From positions 3,901,184-3,965,183 of the forward strand of contig OY725500.1 in assembly GCA_963281255.1 (NCBI GenBank): a DNA stretch of 64,000 nt. Reading direction: 5' to 3'. A program made the position numbers and the translations under genes. The notes under the pieces were generated by a model. That model saw nothing but the letters and a program-made list of their open reading frames with translations. It was not told the origin of the DNA and did not search any database. This document shows positions 21,501 through 31,749 of the stretch, piece after piece; the stretch's first letter is position 1, and every line of letters begins with the position of its first letter. Source of the DNA: Aphrocallistes beatrix. Taxonomy: Eukaryota > Porifera > Hexactinellida > Sceptrulophora > Aphrocallistidae.

Positions 21501-24500
21501 TATATAGATTCCTATGTAATATCAACTCGGTTAGTACGTACTTACGGATAGTACGTACTTTTTCCGCTTCCCGGAGGGGTACGTACCAACCGAGTTCTAC
21601 TGTATTTGATACAACTATGGAGTAACTCTGAATATGCAATCAAATTGAAATCAGTTACGTATAATGTTCAACAACCATAGGAAATGCTTTATTCAGTTAT
21701 TATCGAAAAATATTGTTTTAAAACTTCTTACCTGAAATCTATCGGAATTTTGAATGAGTTGGTATACAAATTTTTCACGTGAACAATCGCGTTTAGAAGA
21801 CTCAAGGTTGAAAGAATTCTTCCTTGAATATAGACAAACCTTTTCGAGATGGTAGATCTCCAAGCGAACAGTGACAGTACAACTCAACCTTACATTAACG
21901 ATCCAGGGAAAATTGAATCACATCACCAATTCATATCTTTCAATTATAAGAAATTCAAAAAGTGTGACTACTGTAACGAACAATTGAGTGAGTTATTTGG
22001 GGGAGGAGATGGATTTCTTAGTTGTATTTATTTTAATTTCTATTTAGGTGTGATAAAGAATGAACTGAAGTGTGAAGTTTGTTATATGCGCATACACAAG
22101 AAATGTCAAAATAACGTTTCCTACTGTAGAGGTGTTCCTATCCGCGAGAAAGATCCAAACTTGGTATTCACTATACTCATATTGTTTATTTTGGAATAAT
22201 TTTCGAAATATTTTAGTACATGTACTGTAAAAAATTTAAGAAACCTCAATTCAATTCTTATGTTCATTTTTTTTTAATAGAAAAAAGAATCCAGCAAGAC
22301 CAGCACTCCAACAAGCAAATCAATCAAAGGTATCGATCTGTTACACTATTGAATAGTGTTAGGGAATGTATTCATACTGTTCAACTACTGTCCCGTTTTT
22401 TTCCCCTTCTATTGACTCTTTTCTCGAGTGTCCCGCTTTTACATGAAATTTCTCCATTATGTCCCGCTATTTTTGACTCTATGTAAATACTTTTCTATTG
22501 CGTCCCGTCATATCCCGCGAAATTCAACGCTGCGTCCCGCTTTCATCATGACTCAGGTTGGCATGTATGTGTATTATACTTTCACATTATGTTTTTACAT
22601 GAGGAAATTTGTATACATACATGATAATCTCAAAAAACTTTTAAAACAATTCTGGTCACACAAACAACAATCGAACTGTTCAATCAGCTGGATCACTCTC
22701 CTGCTTCTTCTGCATACTTCTACACAGTGGACAAAACCAGTTCCCGTTAGGCGGCTCCTTTATCCCTACACACCCATAATGGAACCACTCGATTGGACAT
22801 TTCTGATTGTCACACCCTACCATCTCTCCGTAGGAGACCTGGTTGCAGGTACAGTAGGTAGGCTCGTTCGGATCTATGCATGGTGGGAGCCATTCTATTG
22901 TCTGGCCAGGCCTGGGTTCAATTGAGATTTCTTCCATGTTTTGTGGTACGTTTATAAGTCCCTCATGATCCATCAGTTCTAAGCTTGAGAGTGGTTTATC
23001 GTGTTCATAGGGGAATGTGACGTCGAATAGGTTTGGGACTGTTTCAAATCGCGATTGGTCACGCCTTTCGATTCCAGCTGGGCTGTTTGACTCAAGGAAT
23101 TTCCCCGCCAAATCATCTATAACAGTCAGATCGGACTCAATGTGTTTCTTTCGCTCCAATTTTTCTGTAATTCCTGGTGTCTCAATTTCTAACTCTTTTT
23201 TGAACTTCTCCAAATCTTGATCTAACTTTTTGTGATAGCGAGCGATGAGATTTTCAAGCTCTGTGGCCATTTTTACCTTCACATTCGCGATTTTTGACAC
23301 ATCTTCATAATCTTTTGATATTTTCTTACTCTCAACCATCCTTATATCATTAGTTTTTCCACTTGCTTCTGCGAAATAGCTATTCTCTCTCTTTCGGATA
23401 TTTCTCAGTGAACTCTGTACATCTTGATCCAATTCCTTTATTTTCTTCAATTTCCCTACCACCTCCTCAGGCAAGCCTTCTATTAGCTCTACGAAGTCTT
23501 GCACGAAATGCATTATCTACTTTTATGATAAAATGCTCATGAAATATACAACATTCGTACAACATAAGTTCATTTGATGGTTTTAGATAATGTTGTAGCA
23601 TAATAATATACAGGGGCAGCCATACTGAACACTTTATCAAGTATTGTCCAACTCTATATTTAAATTTGAACAATAAGGTGCTAGTTATAACAATTAGTCA
23701 TAATGAAGTGCTTTTAAACCTTGTCTAGATCAATAGAAATGTAACAATTTCTTTCTAAAATTCGATAGTCTCAGAGATAGATTCTCTACAAGTTTCAGCT
23801 TAATTAATGGTAATGTATTTTTATGCACACTTCATTCGAAAAAATTTTTTGTTTGATTTGTAAAAGGAATTAATTTGTGTCTTATGATATGAAAGTATTC
23901 TTTACGATTCATCCATCATATCTTAGAAGATAGCGATGACGATGCTTATGAACCTATCAATGAAGTGTTAGGAGATGATGACCTATATAAAGCTCCGAGT
24001 GAAGCAAAAATTCCAGTGTCTATATCTAGTTTCCAGGAAGTGGACAACGATGACAGCACACCCACCAACGCAGGACCAGATAATGGCGACAATGCGGAAC
24101 TGTTTGAACCCTTGACTATCGCTGCTCCAAGTATGAAATTTTTTTAAAAAAATTTTGATCCGTTATGTTTTTCATTTTTTTTTTCATTTTAGCAAGAACA
24201 GAATCCATGAATTTACAGCAAAATACGGTAAGATGTACAATATATTCTTCATGCGTTCAAAATATAATGTAAAATCTACAGCTATTTTATCTATATTACT
24301 GTGCTGGTTTATTTAGAAAGGAAAGATAAAGTTTTGCATTTCTCTATTTGATTATGAAGCACAAGATTCTCAAGATCTCAGTTTCAAGTATGTTACGAAA
24401 TTCATTTTAAAAAAGTCGTTTGAAAAGTTTATTTTTCCAAATTTTGCAGAAAGGGTGAAAAGATGGAATTGAAAGACTGGACTGATCGAGACTGGTGGCA

Positions 24501-25229
24501 GGTTTGTCATTCATTTTATCCGTAATTTTATAAATTCGAGGACTGATAAACATGAGCAAAAGCCGCATCATGTCCTCCTGGGGGGGAGAGGGGGAGGGAC
24601 CATGGGTACAGGGGTTTCCTTCCATTCCAGAACTAAACGGAGTTGAATATTTTTCAAATTTGTTTAGGCAACTCTGAGAGGGAAAACTGGATTCGTACCT
24701 TTTAACTATGTTCATGTGAGTTGAATAAATTACACTTTAACTGTGAAAACATTTATTATTATTCAAATAATATATATTAATCAGACGCTAGAGGACGATG
24801 AAGAGATCTATATCACTAAATATGATTTCAACCCTCAATCAGAAGAAGAGATTAAACTCAAAACTGGACAGGTAAGCTGTCACGAATCATTAGCAACCAA
24901 TTTTAATGCTAAAATTATAGTAAATTAAACACTAAAAAAACACACTAAAATGCATCAATAGAAATACATCGTGATAATTTTCAGACAGTGAAACCAAATA
25001 GAATACTATCGCTTAGCGGCCACCTGGACACAACGAATTTGGCCAGCGGATGGCCGTTGTAGACAGGTTTCACAGGATTAATATTTTAATACTCAAATTC
25101 CGATAGGTCGTGTTCGTAAACAGAAACGAGGGAGATGGTTGGTTGCATGGGACAGACGGAAGTGCTAGGGGGATATTCCCAGCTAGTTATGTAGAATTGT
25201 TTGTTCAGAAGAAACACTCTACCCAATAA
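18555..25229 (+). CDS. F-BAR / C1 / SH3 / SH3 protein (FCHSD, nervous wreck, Bzz1 type)
   Basis: Twenty-one phase-consistent exons give about 757 residues, close to the 740 of human FCHSD2: 18555-18867, 19189-19297, 19475-19634, 19705-19767, 20040-20105, 20181-20294, 20410-20490, 20556-20720, 21020-21100, 21163-21233, 21300-21411, 21834-21987, 22048-22163, 22281-22329, 23927-24130, 24193-24227, 24317-24387, 24450-24501, 24668-24715, 24785-24871, 25107-25229. Residues from about 85 carry an FCH/F-BAR signature (FFKKLSELNESYSKNLHGL) and helices. Residues 476-525 carry a C1 zinc finger (HH...CDYC...CEVC...HKKC...C). Two SH3 domains follow (ALYDY-type FDYEAQ, DWWQ; YDFNPQ, DGWLHG, PASYVEL). The family bends membranes and drives WASP/Arp2/3 actin assembly at endocytic sites. 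Fungal Bzz1 has this domain order; the animal FCHSD/Nwk proteins I know lack C1. The acidic linker is encoded by the exon at 23927. Confidence 0.9.
19904..19989 (+). repeat. TATA-hairpin repeat copy 2
   Basis: TTAAGTCATTTTGGGCGGGG, then TGGGGTCCA-AGCTATAAATAGAA-TGGACCCCA: perfect 9-bp arms with the TATA motif in the loop. In an intron of the F-BAR gene; differs from the 17376 copy at only a few positions. Confidence 0.85.
20131..20157 (+). repeat. (TTTA)n microsatellite
   Basis: About seven TTTA units just upstream of the acceptor of the exon at 20181 in the F-BAR gene. Confidence 0.85.
20800..20975. mobile_element. hAT MITE with perfect 8-bp TSD
   Basis: Ends CAGCGGTTCCCAAACT and GGTTGGGAACCACTG are inverted repeats of the common hAT type. 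The 8-bp flanks CACTATAT (20792-20799 and 20976-20983) are identical. 176 bp, no ORF, in an intron of the F-BAR gene. Confidence 0.93.
21431..21602. mobile_element. TA-flanked MITE with CAGTAGAACTCGG ends
   Basis: Ends CAGTAGAACTCGG and CCGAGTTCTACTG are perfect inverted repeats with TA on both sides, as in Tc1/mariner/pogo elements. The body repeats TAGTACGTACT several times. It begins 20 bp after a splice donor of the F-BAR gene. Confidence 0.88.
22404..22550 (+). repeat. Irregular GTCCCGCT-type repeats
   Basis: Six occurrences of GTCCCG or a close variant at irregular 20-40 bp spacing, separated by T-rich sequence, in the F-BAR intron that hosts the ING gene. Not a regular tandem array; origin unknown. 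Confidence 0.5.
22680..23513 (-). CDS. ING-family chromatin reader, intronless and nested
   Basis: 277 residues in a single exon, with ATG at 23511-23513. The N-terminal 110 residues are the ING helical region (FVELIEGLPEEV, then LDQDVQSSLRNI). A linker follows. Residues about 220-265 are a PHD finger (CTCNQVSYGEMVGCDN, CPIEWFHYGCVG, WFCPLCR) with all Cys4-His-Cys3 ligands. In the family this finger binds histone H3 trimethylated at Lys4 and the protein recruits acetyltransferase or deacetylase complexes. NQVSYGEMVGCDN is closest to the ING1/2/5 type, but I do not assign one. It lies antisense inside the intron 22330-23926 of the F-BAR gene. The absence of introns in an intron-rich neighbourhood allows a retrocopy origin, though the frame is intact. 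Confidence 0.93.
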   Translation of the reverse strand: MHFVQDFVELIEGLPEEVVGKLKKIKELDQDVQSSLRNIRKRENSYFAEASGKTNDIRMVESKKISKDYEDVSKIANVKVKMATELENLIARYHKKLDQDLEKFKKELEIETPGITEKLERKKHIESDLTVIDDLAGKFLESNSPAGIERRDQSRFETVPNLFDVTFPYEHDKPLSSLELMDHEGLINVPQNMEEISIEPRPGQTIEWLPPCIDPNEPTYCTCNQVSYGEMVGCDNQKCPIEWFHYGCVGIKEPPNGNWFCPLCRSMQKKQESDPAD

Positions 25230-26453
25230 CTCCCATATATCTCTACCAATACTCTCTTTGATTCTCCGAACTGTAAATTTTTAACTTTTTCAGTTTTGAA
25301 TTGCCTTTTTCTTGTATTTGCGCTTGTCTGGTTGAGTCCACAGTAGTAACAGTGTAGAATGAATGTACCTCGATTAGTATATATATTCAATTAACTTCAA
25401 TGTTTTCTGATATATTTATATGTTGCGATAATTCCCCTTTCTGTGCAATTTCTCTTCTCCATCAAACTCTGCTCTTTTTATTAATACAGTCACTTCCAGG
25501 CATTAAAATTTATTAAATGAATTCATATAAAATTCGCCCTGAAATTGAGATTAATATATTTACTGTTAAATGTTAAAATTTATACTTACATTGAGAATTT
25601 TACCAACAAATTTAATGCAAATTACCAACAGAACTGTCATTTTACCAACAATAGAAATTCCATTGTTGGTAAATGATAACATATGTTGGTAAAATGGCAG
25701 TCGAATATCTGTAAAATGAAGCATTCCCAGTACATTATATTGATGGCACAAACAAGTGGAGAGAAAAAAAGCGCCAAATTTTGTATGAACAAATGATCTA
25801 TAAAAACTAACATTGTGTTTTATGGTGTTTTTATGTAACGGCAGGGCCGGCAGCAACCTAAAACGAAAAATCCACAGGTCTTTGTCTAATGAGGCGACAA
25901 TTATAAACAATGCTTTCTATTTAATTCTGTCATGAGATAACTATTTAACTCCATTGAATGTGAGAAATAGTTGGCATAAGCTGATGATTTAATTAGAAAT
26001 TTAAATAGATTGGTAATTTTCGCCTGCACATGAATGGAGTGTAGAATCCTAATAAGTAGAGAAGCACCAAAGCCTGGGATATGTATCTGGTCTCTGGCTT
26101 CTTTTAATAAGTCCGTTAGCCTCGACGTACAGTCGAGACTCCATTATTGGTGGTAAACGACTTATATAGCTTTGTCTCATTCGTCGAACTTTCTTTTAAG
26201 CAATTCACACTTTATCGGAAGTGATAATTGAATCCTCACTTTATGGCGCTAAAGATTGCGGCACAAACCTATAAATAGTTCTCCGACACGACCAATATAT
26301 GTCCCAGATCTCTGAAGAATTTCTTCCAAGTCTATATATTAATTAAAAGCGAAGAATCAGCAAAATTACCCTATTTCTACTTAATAACCCAAGTTAAATT
26401 TCCACTTACTAATTAGACTTAGACATCACTTGTATACTATATACTGAGTCCAG
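25230..26453. other. Intergenic, should hold the receptor's first exon
   Basis: No exon recognised. The type I receptor downstream lacks a signal peptide, so its first exon is expected here or was missed. The sequence at 25655-25700 repeats TTACCAACAA/TTGTTGGTAA and can form small hairpins. Confidence 0.4.
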
Positions 26454-28932
26454 ATGTCAGTAACAGATACTTACCAACTTGATTGCCATGCATATATATC
26501 AGGGGAACCCAACGTTTGTACTGTGAGTTACGACCCTAAACTTGACCAGACACCCCCGAAGTGTTATGTGGTAGAAGATTTCGAGACAGAAGAAGCATTT
26601 TACGCGAGAAAACCGGATCGATTCGAACAAGGATGTGTAGGAGGTTCTACATTGAGTTCTAGCGGATTCTTTTGCAATGGAAACAGCCAGCGAATTTTAG
26701 ATTATGAGGGCATACAGTATGTTGAGTATACTTACTGTTGCGATACGGACTACTGTAATGGGAATACTTCACTTGTAATGCCAAACCGATATCCACTCTC
26801 CATCCCTCGGAATACCATTGGTCCTTCAGTTGATGATTGGTCGATTAACACAGTACAGTTGATTATACCTCTGATCATAGTCCCGATCGTTTGCATAGGC
26901 GTGTGCGTATCCTTTTTAATCGGATTCTTTGTGTCGTACAAGGGAAAGGGTAAGCAAAGAAGACGTGTGAAAGCACGACAGAATCACCATGCTTTCTTTG
27001 ATTCTCGCACTCGTGTTTCTGGGACCATTGATACAGACGTGTACAACCTGTCCACTATGACGTACGGGGATAGTACGATATCCAGTGCGAATGGTATTCC
27101 TCTGCTAGAGCAGAGAACTATCAGCAGACACATCACACTACAGCATATCCTCGGGCAGGGCAGGTATGGAACTGTGTATCAAGGTAGGTTGCCTGTTGTT
27201 AGCTAAAAAAATATTTCAACCATTTCGTTGGCATATCAATACTATTACTTTGTTCTAGGTGACTGGAGAGGGTACAAAGTTGCTGTGAAGATATTCTTTT
27301 CTCATAACGAAGACTCATGGAAGCATGAAGCAGACATTTTCAAGACTTGCATGCTACGTCACAATAACATTCTCGGATTCATAGCTGCAGATATGAAAGA
27401 TGACAATGAGTCTATTCAACTATGGCTAGTCACAGATTTCCACCAAAACGGCTCCCTTACTGAGTACTTGAGTAGGCATCAGTTGGAGCATTACGAAGCA
27501 CATCGACTTTGCACGTCTCTAGCTACAGGGCTTGCTTTCTTACATGATGACGTCAGAGCTAAGGACGCGTACAAACCTGCAATGGCCCATAGGGACCTGA
27601 AGAGTAGGAATGTGTTGGTAAAGTTGGATGGGGAGTGTTGCATTGGTGACTTAGGAATGGCGATAAGAGAGGGATATCAGGAGGATTTTAAGATGGCTGA
27701 GCCAACCCAAGGGACAAGAAGGTAATATTTCATACTTAAATATTTAAGATCCCTGGTTTACGTACGTATAGTTTCAACCGGACATACATAATTTACTGAA
27801 TGGAACGGAACGGAACCATTCCGGGAAATCTGAGTACCTAATTTACGGAACTTAACAGAACGGTTCCGGAATTTTAAATACCTATTTTACGGAATGGGAT
27901 ATTCCGTAAAATAGGCATTTAAAATTCCGAAACCGTTCCGTCAAGTTCCGTAAATTATTCCCGTTTCAACCTTACTTCTTATGTAGAAGTTTGAGAATGG
28001 AATTGTACTGCCGCGTTGCAACAAAACAAGTTATTTATTTAATTATTTTGAAAAGCAATAAGTGAGCATCATGTTCAACATCCTCGGTAGGCTCTTGAAT
28101 GATACATATCTTCCCACGGACCCAATATAATCATGATATTAACTTCCCCCGAAACGGCGCACTACGTCCGGACAAAATTAGTGTCCTGATTACATTGTGA
28201 TACAGTGAAGATCTGTATCATTCAAGAGCCTACTCTAACCGAGGTATTTTCTTCAACCTCGTTTCGTGAACCTATTGCTTTCGTCTCAAAAGAGCTAGGA
28301 TGTTGTTGGCTCACAATTTGAATCTATTTGTATAAGCTATTTATATTAAAGTTATTCTTGGTTTTATGCTTGTGGTCTGTTTAAAATTTGGTGATAGAAA
28401 CATGATATTTCACTGTTACGTCCTGGAAGTATTATAACTCAGCTTCAAATTTCTTAAAATATCTTTATTCAGAACCAATTAATTCTAACATAGCGTGAAC
28501 CTTGAGAACCTGGCTTCCTAGTTATCAGTACAAAATACGGTTATTAATCGGTGCACTCACGATAGGTACATGTCCCCCGAGGGTCTGACGGGGAACTTGG
28601 ATCTGAGACAGATCGAGTCGCTCAAACAGTCCGATGTGTACAGCATGGGGCTAGTGATATGGGAAATTGCCCTGCGTTGGAGCTCTGGCAGTAGAGAAAA
28701 GTGTGAAGAAGCGCAGCTACCTTATGAAGATAACTTTGCTACTGACCCATCATTGAGTGAGATGTACCACTTAGTAATCGAAGAAGAGAAACGACCTTTC
28801 ATTCCAGACAGATGGATGCGAAATAACACACTTTCTAAACTCGTAACCATGTTACAGGAATGTTGGTACCGAGATCCCATGGCGAGACTCACTGCACATA
28901 AAGTTAAAAATATTATATCAAGTTTCGAGTGA
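26454..28932 (+). CDS. TGF-beta superfamily type I receptor, 5' end incomplete
   Basis: Exons 26454-27183, 27259-27721 and 28566-28932 give about 519 residues. Residues 10-120 are a cysteine-rich ligand-binding fold ending CCDTDYCN, the family CCxxDxCN box. A membrane helix lies at about 133-159. A juxtamembrane GS-like region ends GIPLLEQRTISRHI and leads into a kinase (GQGRYGTVYQG, VAVKIF, HRDLKSRN, DLGMA for DFG, YMSPEGL for APE). GIPLLEQRT and the DLG motif mark it as type I: on ligand binding a type II receptor phosphorylates the GS region and the kinase then phosphorylates R-Smads. The usual TTSGSGSG is replaced by STISSANG. The ATG at 26454 directly follows a CAG acceptor-like site and an in-frame stop, and no signal peptide precedes the first Cys, so a 5' exon is probably missing. 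The ALK subclass is undecided. Confidence 0.92.
27841..27955. repeat. Long near-perfect hairpin in a receptor intron
   Basis: Arms of about 54 bp (TTTACGGAACTTAACAGAAC ... TATTTTACGGAAT and ATTCCGTAAAATAG ... CAAGTTCCGTAAA) separated by GGGAT. Flanking sequences GTTTCAACCGG (27769) and CCCGTTTCAACC (near 27960) suggest the inserted element is somewhat larger. Confidence 0.8.
28082..28244. mobile_element. MITE-like element with CCTCGGT...AGGCTCTTGAATGATAC ends
   Basis: The left sequence AGGCTCTTGAATGATACATA is the inverse of ATCTGTATCATTCAAGAGCC near the right end, and the outermost CCTCGGT/ACCGAGG also pair. In the third intron region of the receptor gene. Confidence 0.65.
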
Positions 28933-29132
28933 AATTATATTTCAGAGAACAAAATCGGATTTGTAAATATCGCTTATATTCACCAATTCACTTGTAGAGA
29001 ATGTAGATTACCCCGATCAATAATGTATACAAATTTTGACAAGTTACTGCAATTAAATGATGTTGTATTATTGTTTGGATATGTATGGCTCGGTTTTACA
29101 GGCCTGCTTGAATAGATATATAAATTTAAGTG

Positions 29133-30431
29133 TTAAAATATTTGAAGTAGATTTCTCCTTTTCTCATCGCAGACCACAATACTGCCATCTCTTGTTAGTG
29201 CGATTCCACGAGGACCATACAGCTTTCCCTCTTTGCCTTCTTCGGTCATATCTTTACCAATCCTAGCTATTAGTTCCCCTGTAGGTGAGAACACTTTCAC
29301 TTTATTATCGTAATTGTCACTAATAATGAAGTTTTGTTGTGAATCTATTGTGAAGAATAGTGCGCCCTTTATCACGCCTGCTGGTATAATCATGTCTCTG
29401 AGTAGCTTCCCATCTCTAGAGAATGACTGCAAAGGAGAAGAAGACGGTTTGTAGAATAGAATGAAGATCTCATTTTCTCGTGATTCCATAGCATATATTT
29501 GTGTGTCATGCTTGAAGTTTGTAGTGTGTAGCTGCATTTCAGAAACCTTTCCGAGGTCTTTTCTTTTGAAATACCAGACTAATGGCTGAGTGACAAGACA
29601 TCCGACTAACATACAGTTTTCCTTGTCTAATGCCAGAGCGGTTATATTCAAACCAGGCTTGAATATCGCACCTAACACACCAGTCCGCTTATTAACCTTC
29701 ACGATGAGTCCTTCTTTAGGAATGTTGCATGCTATGAAACAGTACTCGTCTATTAGGAGTATTGAGTGCGGTCTGTTCATCTTATCAACTTTAATATTGC
29801 GCTGAAAATTCCCATCTCTATTGAAAACCACGATAAGGTGATTTTTCCAATCTGCTATGTAAATATCTTCATTTTCAGAATCGATAGCTAAGCCTCTTGC
29901 TTCTCTCACCTGACCTTCTCCATCTCTTTTACTCCCCACACTCCATACAGGTACCTGTCTATCTTCATACGAGATAGAAGTGTTCTTCAACACAACGCAA
30001 CTCTTCTCAATGGCTGCTTCCAACTGAGAATCCTTCCACTCCAGCTCTAGCACCTTTCTCTCACTACGACTGATGCTACGCTCTAACTCAGACATCTCTG
30101 CAAGAAGAGGTTCCAGCATCTTAACCTTCATGTCATGAAACCGGTTACTTTTCACTTTCTCTTCAAGTTCTCCTTGCGTCTGTATCAGCTCACTTCTCTT
30201 CTTGTACAGATCGTTAGCTGACATCAGAACAGCATCCAGCTGTGATATGATATGTTCTTGTTTATCATAGAGCATACGGTGGTAAAGCTGGAAGTGATGC
30301 TCCAATTCAAGTTTAGCCGATTCCACTTGTTTTCTCAGTGACTTATTATAATTGGACAATGTCTCTAATGGAGGTAGACATTCGTCATTATCTTCCCCTG
30401 TATTCAATCCTGCACCCAATGATGCCATCAT
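29133..30431 (-). CDS. Coiled-coil / NHL beta-propeller protein, copy A
   Basis: 432 residues in a single exon; start at either of two adjacent ATGs (30431 or 30428). Residues 30-150 are a charged helical coiled coil. From about 165 to the end lies a six-bladed propeller of NHL-type repeats (GQVREARGLAIDSENEDIYIAD, VKVFSPTGELIARIG, LYGPRGIALTRDGSIVVCDE). The layout is that of TRIM2/3/32-like proteins without RING or B-box, so ligase activity is not expected; a scaffold or RNA/protein-binding role is inference. Tail to tail with the receptor gene 200 bp away. A tandem paralogue lies at 31750-33053. Confidence 0.8.
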   Translation of the reverse strand: MMASLGAGLNTGEDNDECLPPLETLSNYNKSLRKQVESAKLELEHHFQLYHRMLYDKQEHIISQLDAVLMSANDLYKKRSELIQTQGELEEKVKSNRFHDMKVKMLEPLLAEMSELERSISRSERKVLELEWKDSQLEAAIEKSCVVLKNTSISYEDRQVPVWSVGSKRDGEGQVREARGLAIDSENEDIYIADWKNHLIVVFNRDGNFQRNIKVDKMNRPHSILLIDEYCFIACNIPKEGLIVKVNKRTGVLGAIFKPGLNITALALDKENCMLVGCLVTQPLVWYFKRKDLGKVSEMQLHTTNFKHDTQIYAMESRENEIFILFYKPSSSPLQSFSRDGKLLRDMIIPAGVIKGALFFTIDSQQNFIISDNYDNKVKVFSPTGELIARIGKDMTEEGKEGKLYGPRGIALTRDGSIVVCDEKRRNLLQIF

Positions 30432-30717
30432 AATTTGTTGCTCGTACTCGTTGGTACTACTGTAGAATTGAATGGTTAATTGTTATTGGATTTGATTTAA
30501 TTTTTCTGATGCAAATTTTCTCGATTATATAATTATTACTCTTAAGATAAACTCACTGAAATGGCCTGGATGCATACTAGATAGAGTCTTCAGAAGTTTT
30601 TTGTTATATCATTCATCTGGAATTTTTTTATTTGGCGATTTTTAGCAGGATTCGCTACCGTTTAATCGCAGCAGTGCAGCGTCCATTTCTTTCTCATTAT
30701 TGTACTATAGCAAATGG

Positions 30718-30902
30718 AGACTGCATACTTTGATCAGAAATGTGGGATTTGTATTAAGGCTGGCGTGGGGGTTTTTCTATTTATAGTAAAGACCCCAAAC
30801 TTCTATGGCTTAAACCGGAAATGACGCAACAAAACCTCGCAAAGCGCGGGATCATTATTAATTAGTATTGAAATTCCACATTTCTGATCAAAATATAGTC
30901 TC
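30718..30902. mobile_element. TTTTGATCAGAAA-family MITE split by a nested insertion
   Basis: Left end GAGACTGCATACTTTGATCAG and right end CTGATCAAAATATAGTCTC match the element at 6066-6221. The empty-site order in that copy (TTGTATTAATTAGCATTG) shows where about 110 bp were inserted here, with ATTAA on both sides. Confidence 0.75.
30754..30865 (-). repeat. TATA-hairpin repeat copy 3, nested in a MITE
   Basis: Read on the minus strand: GCCATAGAAGTTTGGGGTC, TTTACTATAAATAGAAAAA, CCCCCA. It interrupts the MITE at 30718-30902 and is flanked by TTAA, which is good evidence that the repeat family has moved. Confidence 0.75.
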
Positions 30903-31749
30903 GGCAAAGTGGACGCCAAAAAAGTCAACTCACAGATTCACGATAACATTCTCAATAAATTATTATATAAATTAAAAAAATTGTTTATCAGAAATGATGA
31001 AGTCATTGTCACTTTTAATAATCTGAATTTGTATATGTAGCCATTCATCCATGCCTCCTTATAAGAGCGTCTTGGTATAAGGAACTACAAAAAAAATGAG
31101 CTTCAAATTCAACATTTAAGATTCCTCCTACCCTTGGGTTAAAATGTACACATCAACCTTCTCAATCCAGTGCAGAACGTGACCGAAGGCCGCCACAATT
31201 GTTCTCTCTGAATTCTGAGAAATTGATAATGCATGTACAAATCAACCAGGTAGTAGAAATCAAATTCCTCTAACTTCAATCGAGGTCCGAATATGGGTCC
31301 TTCAAACCCTTCGCTCCTCTCGCGTCCCACATTGCTTTCGGCTCAATGTGCAATAAATGTTGATGGCTCATTACCCTTATTAGTGTGTATAATTAACATT
31401 TATAGGAACTAGCTCGCATTTTAACTGGAAATGGGCTGTTTTAAATGTCTATTACAGTCTATGATACGACTTTTGTCTGTTGTAGAGAGATGTTCGCTCT
31501 TCAGAGAGACTTTACTATTACCTAAGTATTTGGTAAATTCATTCAGTTCCACGAGGTTTATCCGTTGTAGAGGGGTTGTCCGATTTTCGGTGTGTCCGTT
31601 TTGGGAGACTCCACTGTATGAATATATTATAGTTTAATGTAGAATCAAAGCACTCGGCGAAACTGCATATACGTAATTGTAAAATAATATTCCTATAATA
31701 CCTATTTACTGCTTATATTAGATTCGTCCAATGTTCGACAACTAAAATA

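Larger units (their letters stand above)
30432..31749. other. Intergenic between the NHL paralogues
   Basis: Holds the MITE at 30718-30902 with a second repeat nested in it, and a sequence at about 31456-31617 whose right end (GGGAGACTCCACTG followed by TA) looks like a mariner/pogo terminus; its left partner is only the word CAGTCTATGATACG. No gene recognised. Confidence 0.45.

Noticed and set aside
22404-22550. CRISPR-like spaced GTCCCGCT repeats
   Set aside because: Repeats are 6-8 bp, irregularly spaced and degenerate, in a eukaryotic intron.
25010-25075. Possible mariner-type end (GGCCACCTGG ... CCGTTGTAGACAGG)
   Set aside because: Only one plausible terminus and no matching inverted partner or TA flank.
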